From the NCBI GenBank assembly GCA_030549335.1, contig CM060191.1, positions 55,625,947 through 55,689,946 of the forward strand: DNA of 64,000 nt. The letters are read 5' to 3'. The position numbers and the translations under genes were made by a program. The stretch comes from Pontederia crassipes. Its lineage: Eukaryota; Streptophyta; Magnoliopsida; Commelinales; Pontederiaceae. This document shows, in pieces, positions 34,201 through 43,180 of this stretch (position 1 is the stretch's first letter; every line of letters begins with the position of its first letter). The notes beneath the pieces are model-generated. The model was not told the origin of the DNA. It saw only the letters and a program-made list of their open reading frames with translations, and did not search any database.

Positions 34201-37200
34201 ATTGACCTCATTATTGATCGATCCTGATCAAATTGTTATCGTATCCGATTTATCATCATCTCATCTGATCATATCATTGATTAATAGTGATTTTCTGATT
34301 GGATCATGTTTAACCTAAGATAATTATTAAAGATAGTCATCTTAGGTAATTGAGATAAAAGTTGAAAATGTATTGGGCCCATGTCTACTATTTGCCACTG
34401 GGACTGATTGGGCCTTCGGGCTAATATTGCACCTTCGGGTTGATAGGGCCTTCGGGCTAATATTGCACCTTCGGGTTGATAGGGCCTTCGGGCTAATATT
34501 GCGCCTTCGGGCTGATAGGGCCTTCGGGCTAACTACGCCTTCGGGTTGATAGGGCCTTCGGGCTAACTATTTCGGTGTGATCCTTCGTCCCCATCATACC
34601 CAAACTTATTGTTTGAAGTGGCATGGTGTCCCCTAATAATAATAGAAAGCTCTCTTATTGCGCCCGAAAGGATTGATCATAACTCCAAAGATGGAATTGA
34701 TAATTGAATTGATGATCGAATTGTTAATTGAATTGCACCCTAGTGGCTGATGGACAATTGATTTCGCCCTAGTGGTTGATAGACTATCGATTTCACACTT
34801 ATGGCTGATGGAAAAATTAAATTGCGCCTTTAAGGCTGATGGATAATAAATTATGGTCTTTGTGCCTGATAGATGAATTGATAAATTAATAATAGAATTG
34901 AATTAATAATGGTTATTGTGGCCTTCATCGACTTTTGGCCAATTGAACATTGATCAATTGTTAATTATTAATTGAATTATTTATTGTTGAATTGTAGTCT
35001 TCATTGACCTCTGATCAATTATATATTATTATGAATAATTATTTATTGATAGTATTGATATTGATATTGACCATGGTTCATATAAATATTATGGGTGACC
35101 CTACGTACTGAGTTATCTCATTGGGCTTTGCCCCTGTATTTGGATCCATACAGGTGATGGTGATGGCGATGGTGAGATGGTTGGTGACTCCTCTGACGGG
35201 TGACATGCACATGGATATAGGGTCCATTACTGTATAGACGTGGGCCATAACCCGCAAGTTATTAGATATGGTATAATAGCTTCCGCATATTGTAATAGAA
35301 TGTTATAAATTAGTCTTCCGCTTATGTAAGTCAGTTCGTTGACTGGTCAAAGTCAAGGTATAGAATTGAGTGACGTTGTCGAGATAGCCTTCTGGGCAGG
35401 CAAAAGAAAAAAAAAATCTCGGGGCGTTACATTCAACTTGTCATCTTTTATCTCTACTTTGTGTGTGAATATAATATAATTATATGACTTCACATAGATC
35501 CAATTATATGCGCATGTATATATATATATATATAATATAATATATAATCATTTTTTTAAATTTTAGTTGATTATTACTTATTATTATAATTTAGTTGAAA
35601 ATATATGTCTAAAATTGATGACACACTTTAAAATAATAATAAATAATTAAAATTTATTTTTACATGAGTATGATCCATGGGCCTCTTATCCAGTCATGTG
35701 GATCAGTGGATCCAATATATTTGCAGGCTTCCTCTTATAAATTTTCCTACGTTTTCTTTTTTCATTTGATGAATTTCAAATGTGTGCCTACGATAATAAT
35801 ATATAGATTCTACCAAAAATATTTTTCTTAATATTATATTACAATACAGAATATAGATATAGGTTGACTATAGATGGAGTGCAGTGTAACATATTTTACT
35901 TCTCTTTTAATAGTATATTGATATAATTATATGTAATCATTATTAAGAAAATAATATAATAATATTTTATGGATAATTATTTAATTTTTCATATTATATT
36001 GTAAAATATAAGATAGACATAGATGAAGAATATAAATATAGATTATCATTTTCTATTAATCCTCATTTAGTATGATTTATTCTCATGATTTATTTAAAAT
36101 ACATATCTAACATTGATTATATTATTTTCAATAATAAATATACAAGGTTTTATAATTTATTTTAATATTTATTATCTAAGTAGAACCTTTGAGGGCCTCT
36201 GGTTAAGCATTCATTCAATTCTATTATTTAAATAAACATGTCTTATTAAGAGACTGTCATTTGGCATTACCTATCTCTCCTTATATATTTAGAATATATA
36301 AATTCTATAAAAAATATTATTAATGTTACTTTAAAGATAATTATATTTTTTTCTTAAATACTATACCGCATTATAATATTAAAAAAGAGATATAGATTCA
36401 TTTTTTTCTTAATTTTAGTTCTTTGTGATTTATTATCACAATTTACTTTTAAAAATATATATATGGCATTATTTTCAAAATTTAATAGGAATGAAATACT
36501 AATATTATTTTCATATATTTTTATTTAAGTGATTGTCATAATTGTTTTATCCGGCTACCATTGCACATCTTTGGTATCGTAAAGTTCGTTATTTTTTTTC
36601 CATTAGGTGAATCTTAAATGTGGGACTAAAAAAGTAATATAAATCAATAAACTTTGTGTCTGATTTTTTATACTGTTTGAATTTATGTGGTGCTACAATA
36701 TATAATTTAATTCTGTTTTAATAATATATAAAATATAGATATTTATATTATACTAAAAAAATTTAATATTAAATATAAATATATAATAAATTTTTTCATA
36801 TTGTGTCATAAAATAATATGTAGAAGATAGATGCAAGTCAAGAATATAGATACACAACCTTTTTATATTAAATTTTGTTCGTTAGTATTTATTATCATAA
36901 TTTAGATACTAATATATATATATGAAATCTTTTAGTAAATAATATAATTAACGTAGTAAAATTTATTTTAATATTTTTATTTAAGTAAAGCCCACGGGCC
37001 TCTCACCCAAACCATGAATTAATTTAATTCATTGCAATATTCTCTCTTATGAATACTCTCAATTTTTCCTTGTTATGAATCTCAAATGTGGGCTAAATTG
37101 TTATACATTTCATATGAGATTAAAAATAGTTAGAAAAATAATATATGGTTATAAAAGTTATTGGCAAATATATGATATATTATATATATTATTATTTATA

Positions 37201-37325
37201 ATATTAAAATATTAATTATTGTATACATTAGTTTCATGATTTATTTTTAGATGTGATCACTTTGTTAGAATAGCTTATTGTTAAAAAAATAAATGATGTT
37301 AATGAAATTAATTGATTGAAATATC
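31200..37325. repeat. degenerate tandem array, unit about 375-480 bp, split by a solo LTR
   Basis: A recurring set of phrases occurs in the same order: GTAGAAGATAGATG..AATATAGAT, then TTATTATCATAATTTA, then AAATGTGGGACTAAA-like. Copies of the last are near 32184, 35779, 36612 and 37085; copies of the first are near 31726, 36013, 36388 and 36821. Removing the 3.1 kb LTR at 32326-35431, spacings are about 375-480 bp or a multiple. The copies are strongly diverged, so this is an old AT-rich satellite-like array or a series of related elements. Confidence 0.55.
32326..35431 (+). repeat. solo LTR, Ty3/gypsy Tekay/Del-like, 3106 bp
   Basis: The LTR starts TGTAACACCCC and ends GGGGCGTTACA. It is flanked by an identical 5-bp TTCAA (32321-32325 and 35432-35436), so it is an intact solo LTR left by recombination between the two LTRs of a full element. 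It contains a TATA box, TATAAATA at 32776-32783, purine-rich low-complexity DNA (33050-33560), a 36-bp tandem repeat at 34409-34575 (GGCCTTCGGGCTAATATTGC-like) and a second repeat near 34740-34870 (GGCTGATGGA). Frames through the purine tract are not genes. The clean ends and perfect duplication suggest moderate age. Confidence 0.9.
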
Positions 37326-37328
37326 TTA

Positions 37329-37897
37329 GGGGTCGTTTGGCACATTATCGATTTAATTAACCGATAATTTAGATCACCACTTAGATAGATTGTCACTATT
37401 TAAATTACCGATAATATCACATTATGGTGTTTGACAAGTCTTGATAATATAAGTTATGATTAAAATAACTAGAGAACAAATTATCAAAATACCCTTAAAA
37501 ATTATTTTAAATTTTCATCACATGATATTATAAATAAACATAGAAAAAATGAATATAATAAAATAAGATGAGATAAAATTAAAAGTTATTTATAAAGAAA
37601 TTAAATAGTAGAGAAGATGAGATTGGATGATATTTATTTATTAATAAAATATCTAAAATTAATATTTTTGATTTGATTGGATATTATTATCAAAATACAT
37701 GTCAAGCAACTGGTAATCTGGAAAGTCATCTCCTCTGCTTGCTATCTGAATTACTAGTGATGTGGTAATTAAGATTACCAGTGCAATTAAAATTACTGGT
37801 AATCTATCGCAGTCAAACGAGATAATGTGGTGGGCCCTAAAAATTTTAAATAAAATAACCGGTAATCCATATAGATTACCTCATACCAAACGGCCCC
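37329..37897. mobile_element. Tourist-like (PIF/Harbinger) MITE
   Basis: The ends are GGGGTCGTTTGGCAC and the inverse of GGGGCCGTTTGGTAT. The flanking triplet is TTA on both sides (37326-37328 and 37898-37900), the PIF/Harbinger signature. Internal phrases such as GGTAATC/GATTACC recur in both orientations. There is no coding capacity. Confidence 0.8.
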
Positions 37898-38096
37898 TTA
37901 TAGTTAACATCTCTTGGGTAAGTAATAAAACAAAAGCATCTCTTTTGTGTATAATATATATATATATATAATCTGAATTAATTCATTGTGTCAATTACCT
38001 AATGATATCAAAAGATAATCATATAAAACTAAATACCTTCATGAGATGGCAACATGTCACAAATTTTAGCTCTTATATATATGGATTTAATGTAGA

Positions 38097-38448
38097 TGTC
38101 AAGCGTTTTTTGTGTGAAGCGCGTGATAAGTGATTTTACATATACTTTTCTTTATTATTTTTAATATATTTCTTCATGAATAAGTTAGATGATCATTGAT
38201 GATAACAAAAATGTAATTTAAATCATCAATAACAACTATATTCACCATTTTTAAAATTTTATAAACTTATGCACATTATTATTCTTCTTAATAAATATAA
38301 TCATGTTTTATAATTTTTTACGTTATAAAACTATTTTTTATTATTATCAATGATTCTTTAAACTATTCATGAAGAAAGATATAAAAAATAATAAAGAAAA
38401 GTATGCATAAAGTCACATAATACGCGCTTTATGCGGAAAGCGCTTGAC

Positions 38449-38449
<1 letters not shown>
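38097..38449. mobile_element. foldback MITE, TGTCAAGCG ends
   Basis: The left end TGTCAAGCGTTTTTTGTGTG pairs with the right end, whose inverse is TGTCAAGCGCTTTCCGCATA. The arms continue to pair through ATACTTTTCTTTATTATTTT and TTTCTTCATGAATA, about 90 bp or more, so nearly the whole element is a hairpin. No clear target duplication was found; the right flank is an (AT)n run. Confidence 0.75.

Positions 38450-38492
<43 letters not shown>
38449..38492. repeat. (AT)n(AG)n microsatellite
   Basis: Alternating AT followed by alternating AG, lying between two inverted-repeat elements. Confidence 0.95.
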
Positions 38493-38500
38493 GGGGAAAA

Positions 38501-39322
38501 TTAGGATGAAATCAAAGAATCCTCAAATCAATGAATCCCAGTTGTCCAAATGCCATTTTGCTGGCATCAACATTCCAAAAATTGTGAGAGCTGAACCGAC
38601 CGTTCTAGCAAAAAAAAGTGAACCAGCAAAAAAAACTGCCCTAGTGCAAATGCATGTTCGATCCCTTCAAGGGCTCGCATGTCCTTGTCACTGGCGGATC
38701 CAGCAGCATTGGCCCTCGCCCAATGCTTCACTGTCGAGGGCGCTCGTGTCTCCATCCTCACCTGCAACGTCGCGCGCCTCATCGACGTCGCATGCGACGC
38801 CATCCAACTCATGACTGTATCTTGAAATCAAGGTCCCTCTTCAGGTGGAGGTGGGTAAAGGCCGATGGACGAAGTAGTGATTGGGGAAGGTGAGAGAGGG
38901 GAAGACAGGAATGAGTCCCGCATTGGCCTCGGCATTGGAACACCAGACGTGATAGTGGCGGCGAAGGATATCGTGGATGACGACGATCCAGTGCTGCTGC
39001 AGGTGGAGTGTCATTGCTGCAGCCCCTGATTCCCGCACTCTCGTCGATCTCCCTCTTGAGCGGATGATGTTGCTGATTGTTGGGCGTCAGTCACCGAGTG
39101 TTGGGCTTCGGGCTTCGGGCAGGGAGATGGGACGTCGATTGCTTCCTCTTTCACGTGGAGAGGTGCTGATCGAATCGAGAGATGAGGCAGACATCAGTTC
39201 AATTTTTTTGGAAATGTTTGGTTCAATATCATGGGATGTGGACCGTCAATTTGTGCACAAGGGGTTATAATGACTGAGATTCATTGATTTGCGGATGAGT
39301 TCAATTTCTTCTATCTCACCCT
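38501..39322. mobile_element. inverted-repeat element carrying a captured gene fragment
   Basis: The left arm TTAGGATGAAATCAAAGAA...TCAAATCAATGAATCCCAGT matches the reverse complement of the right arm, TTAGGGTGAGATAGAAGAA...GCAAATCAATGAATCTCAGT, with a small gap. Between the arms is GC-richer DNA that includes a broken SDR gene piece (38651-38821) and, near 38910-39030, an open stretch of unknown origin. Exact ends and target duplication are unresolved, so the superfamily is not assigned; a Mutator-type pack element is the best guess. Confidence 0.55.
38651..38821 (+). pseudogene. 3-ketodihydrosphingosine reductase (KDSR/TSC10-like) fragment
   Basis: The frame from 38654 reads MFDPFKGSHVLVTGGSSSIG, the start of a short-chain dehydrogenase with the TGGSSxIG dinucleotide-binding glycine motif. 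Just after the motif the similarity moves to another frame, reading LAQCFTVEGARVSILTCNVA and RLIDVACDAIQ, then a stop. That order matches the start of plant KDSR/TSC10 proteins ('ITGGSSGIGLALAhxaaxEGARVSILARxxxxLeeAxxaI'), which reduce 3-ketodihydrosphinganine in the ER during sphingolipid synthesis. A small deletion at the LAL codons causes the shift, and the rest of the enzyme, including the catalytic YxxxK, is absent. A captured, non-functional host gene piece; another SDR subfamily is possible. Confidence 0.6.
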
Positions 39323-39334
39323 AATGTTGTTGAG

Positions 39335-40080
39335 AGAAGATATATGTTCTTTTCTCTTAAATAGGGCATATAGTATGTTGCTACCATTTCAACTTATATG
39401 GTCAATTATATTTAATTACTAACATATATAATATAAATTTATAAATTAAATTAGTAACTAATTTATAACAAACTTTTAAAGGTGTCACCCTATATTGCAT
39501 AACTATTCATCAAAGACCTTGTTAAGATATATATAAGTCATGAATATAATTTACTTATTTAATATTACTTTTTTAAAAAATTATTTGAAGAAATAATTTA
39601 AATTAGACATTGCTTTCTAAGAGGGTGTCACATGAGAATTTTGGCTATCACACGGTGTGCATACACATATATAAACACATAAGACGGAATATTTTATTCT
39701 CCAGAGAAAATACACATGTCTTTTTTCTTAAAAAGGGCATAGATCATGTCATTGCGACTTCTATGATGTTAGATTTGTAGTTACAAATATAGAAAATATA
39801 AAACATTAGTTATATTAGTGGTTGCTTGGTTACAAACTTTTGAAAATATCATTCATATATATATTGAATAGCTACATGACATAAATATTGTCAGGATATA
39901 TATGAATAATAAGTATAATATAATTTATTTATTTATTTATTTGGTATTAACTATCGTAGCTAATATAATTTAAATTTATATTTAAAAATAACGCGATGAT
40001 ACTATTTATGCTATATAATATCATGTATATGTTTAACAAAATTATATATATATATATTCTATATTTATTTCAATTATTAT
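39335..40080. repeat. two diverged direct repeats, period about 371 bp
   Basis: TTCTTTTCTCTTAAATAGGG and following phrases from about 39345 (ACAAACTTTTAAAGGTGTCA, TAATTTACTTATTTA) recur from about 39716 (CTTTTTTCTTAAAAAGGGCA, ACAAACTTTTGAAAATATCA, TAATTTATTTATTTA). The two copies lie head to tail and are diverged. No coding content. Confidence 0.6.
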
Positions 40081-40275
40081 TTTAACATATTTTAATTTTA
40101 ATTTTTTCAACCATATCATATCTTTATTATTGATAAAATATTCATGTTTTAAAATTTTCATTTTCATATCAATGGCTTTGTTATTAAATAATTATGCTAT
40201 AATATAAATATGGTTTAGATATGATAAAAAAATTACCACATAATTAGATCTATTATAATTGTGAAATACTACGTC

Positions 40276-40362
40276 TGCCCAAAGCCCAAAGCCTAAAGCA
40301 AAGCTCAAAGCCTAAAGCCCAAAGCCTAAAGCCCAAATCGCAAACCCAAAGCCCAAAGCCCA
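40276..40362. repeat. GCCCAAA / GCCTAAA short tandem array upstream of NFS1
   Basis: About a dozen 7-bp units (GCCCAAA, GCCTAAA and variants) lie roughly 235-320 bp before the NFS1 start. The reverse complement holds repeated TGGGCT, which matches the Site II consensus TGGGCY seen in promoters of plant nuclear genes for mitochondrial and ribosomal proteins. Regulatory function here is inferred from position and motif only. Confidence 0.7.
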
Positions 40363-40379
40363 AGACAATGGCAAGTGCA

Positions 40380-40596
40380 CTACATCATCGAATGCCCAAA
40401 CAACCCTACGCGCACCACGTGGCACGTCCGTTCACCTCTTCCTTCGTCTCCCACATCGGCACGCCGTCTCCGCCCCCCAAACGCACCGCCCTCATCTCGC
40501 CTACATAAAACAAAACGCCCCGTCTAAACGGGAAGGATTTCATTTCAAACCGAGTCTGTTCCGAGAGCCCCCTCCGCCGCCGCTGCCGCCGCCGCC
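40380..40596 (+). promoter_or_regulatory. core promoter and 5' leader of NFS1
   Basis: GC content rises sharply here. A weak TATA-like ACATAAAA sits at 40503-40510, and the leader just before the start holds CCG/CTG triplet repeats (about 40568-40595). No transcription start can be fixed from sequence. Confidence 0.4.
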
Positions 40597-41955
40597 ATGG
40601 CAGCCAATCGCTTTGCCTCCCGCCACCTCTTCCGACGGTTCCTTTCAGGCTCCGACCGCCGCTTGTCTACCGCGTCCGCCGTCGCGGAGGAAGCGGCCAC
40701 GGAGGACGCCGGAGGCGTGATCTCCATGAAGGGCGTTAAGATCGCCGGGCGTCCGCTATACCTCGACATGCAGGCTACGACCCCCGTTGACCCCCGCGTC
40801 CTCGACGCCATGCTCCCTTTCTACCTCTCCCGCTTCGGCAACCCCCACTCCCGCACCCACCTGTACGGCTGGGAGTCCGAGTCAGCCGTCGAGAACGCCC
40901 GCTCGCAGATCGCCGCCCTTGTCTCCGCTAACCCCAAGGAGATCTTCTTCACCTCCGGCGCCACCGAGTCTAACAACATCTCCGTGAAGGGCCTCATGCA
41001 CTTCCAACGCGCTCACAAGCGCCACGTCGTGACTACCCAGACGGAGCACAAGTGCGTCCTGGACTCATGCCGTTACCTCCAGCAGGAGGGCTTCGAGGTC
41101 ACTTACCTCCCCGTCCGCTCGGATGGCCTGATCGACCTCGACCAGCTCGCTGCCGCCATACGTCCTGATACCGGTCTTGTCTCTGTCATGGCGGTCAACA
41201 ACGAGATTGGCGTCGTCCAACCGCTGGAGGAGATTGGCCGCATCTGCCGCGAGAAGGGTGCTGTGTTCCACACGGATGCCGCGCAGGCTCTGGGAAAGAT
41301 CCCAATCGACGTAGAACGGATGGGCATCGGCCTTATGTCCCTCAGCGGTCATAAGATATATGGCCCCAAGGGCGTCGGCGCACTCTACGTGCGGCGGCGT
41401 CCCAGGGTCCGCGTCGAGCCACAGATGAGCGGAGGCGGTCAGGAGAGGGGCATACGGAGCGGGACGGTCCCGACGCCCCTCGCCGTCGGGATGGGCGCGG
41501 CGTGCGAGATTGCTATGAAGGAGATGGAATACGATAACCGGCGAATTACTGAGCTGCAGGAGAGGCTTCTGAATGGAATTCGGGGAAGGCTTGACGCGGT
41601 GGTTGTGAACGGAAGCGTGGAGCATCGGTATCCTGGGAACCTCAACCTCTCTTTTGCGTACGTGGAGGGGGAAAGCCTACTGATGGGTCTGAAGGAGATC
41701 GCTGTGTCGAGCGGGAGCGCGTGCACTAGCGCCAGCCTTGAGCCTTCGTATGTGCTGAGGGCTCTGGGCGTTGACGAGGACATGGCGCACACCTCGATCA
41801 GATTTGGCATTGGGAGGTTCACCACCGAGGCAGAAATCGATCGTGCTGTGGAGCTCACCGTGCGTCAGGTGGAGAAGCTTAGGGAGATGAGTCCCCTGTA
41901 CGAGATGGTGAAGGAAGGAATTGATATCAAGAGTATTCAATGGGCACAGCACTGA
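40597..41955 (+). CDS. NFS1: mitochondrial cysteine desulfurase NFS1
   Basis: A single-exon gene of 452 aa, close to the usual length of plant NFS1, whose Arabidopsis gene I recall as also intronless. The enzyme takes sulfur from L-cysteine as an enzyme-bound persulfide and gives it to the ISU scaffold for mitochondrial Fe-S clusters, working with ISD11 and frataxin. Residues 1-35 ([20 protein letters not shown], Arg/Ser-rich, no acidic residue before 20) look like a matrix-targeting presequence. The class V aminotransferase fold follows: the [13 protein letters not shown] start (56-68), TSGATESNN (119-127), TQTEHKC with His151, the PLP lysine K253 in [12 protein letters not shown], and persulfide Cys376 in [14 protein letters not shown]. 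It ends in the conserved IQWAQH. The start fits a strong GCCATGGC context. GC content falls from 5' to 3', a pattern typical of monocot genes. No break is seen, so the gene is probably functional. Confidence 0.97.
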   Translation: MAANRFASRHLFRRFLSGSDRRLSTASAVAEEAATEDAGGVISMKGVKIAGRPLYLDMQATTPVDPRVLDAMLPFYLSRFGNPHSRTHLYGWESESAVENARSQIAALVSANPKEIFFTSGATESNNISVKGLMHFQRAHKRHVVTTQTEHKCVLDSCRYLQQEGFEVTYLPVRSDGLIDLDQLAAAIRPDTGLVSVMAVNNEIGVVQPLEEIGRICREKGAVFHTDAAQALGKIPIDVERMGIGLMSLSGHKIYGPKGVGALYVRRRPRVRVEPQMSGGGQERGIRSGTVPTPLAVGMGAACEIAMKEMEYDNRRITELQERLLNGIRGRLDAVVVNGSVEHRYPGNLNLSFAYVEGESLLMGLKEIAVSSGSACTSASLEPSYVLRALGVDEDMAHTSIRFGIGRFTTEAEIDRAVELTVRQVEKLREMSPLYEMVKEGIDIKSIQWAQH

Positions 41956-43180
41956 TGACAGGTACAATTGAGGGACATGTGTAGGTAGCAAACAGATGGA
42001 GAGGGTATATCAATGGCAGGAGATACGACGGTGAGCAACAAGATTAAAAGAGAGCTGGGAGAAAACTACAAAGTGGCCTTATATATGTTGCCAGGTTTAG
42101 CTTCTGGACTTTTTATTTTTTTATCAGTTGTGCTTGCTGACATGTAATAATAAGTGCTCCTGTCGATATGAAACATGTCATGACCTTTGGAGCCTTTGGG
42201 TGGATTGTACAACCTTCTAAATTGGTTATGCCGACTGGGTAAAAAATGTTCCTTTTCGTTCTATGGTTAAAAGCTGTATCCTGTATATGACAAATCTTGT
42301 TGAGTTTGTCATATTGTACTTGCATGATCATGATGTTGATTAATATATTATTCAAGACTGTCTGCTTCATGTTTGCTCATGATGATTCGAACTAGTTTCT
42401 TTTCAATGCTCAGAAAACACATGCTAGTTTGGTATTTGCGTATAACGTTGCTATGTATGTTTTCAGGACTGCAGTGTGCTGAGCAGTTGTGATTTGATTC
42501 TTGTTACACTGATTTTATAAGGTTCACCCAAAACTATTTTGCATCTTTGGACAATGAGTTCTATTAGTTAGAGAGAAAGAGAATATTACATTCGCATGCC
42601 TTGATAGTAAGAAGTTCACATAGCAACCTCCACAATAAAATAGGATACCAAACACCATTTCTTATCTTGCTTCAGTCATCTCCACCTTGTCCTGAATGTT
42701 ATGATGCAAAACTTCTATGAAACTTTCCCTTTTAAATTTTATGTGACAAGGTGCACTCGTTACTTATCCAAGATATTTACTGTTGCTAGTCAATCGAGGA
42801 ACTCCTCGATCTAAAGTTAAATAGGAGTTCCATTTTGATCTTGAATTTTATTTCTTTTTTGTTTGACTGTTGTGGACTTCTATTCTTGTTTCTTTTCTGT
42901 TTGATTGTTGTGGAGCTTTGCCTTTCTTTCGTTGCTTCATTAATAAGCTTCATGGCTTTAGGGAGGTGTTTTTTATTCACATTATTATCGAGTAAATTTT
43001 AAACAAATGTCCAACAGGATCCTCTAATTTTAATTTGTAGTTAGATGATCTTTTAATTTATTAACTTATTTTATCTAGATATCGTCATGGCATCTTATTT
43101 TAATAAAAAACAATAAAATAATGTTTAATATAATAAAAAACAATGAAATCCTTTGCGACCATCAGTAAACAACTATCAGG
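41956..43180. other. 3' flank of NFS1 and spacer
   Basis: The first 300-400 bp presumably hold the 3' UTR; no unambiguous poly(A) signal can be chosen. Beyond about 42550 the sequence is AT-rich with short chance frames only. Confidence 0.5.

Noticed and set aside
34409-34575. Regularly spaced 36-bp repeats considered as a CRISPR-like array
   Set aside because: The repeats are directly contiguous with no unique spacers, lie inside an LTR and sit in a plant nuclear genome.
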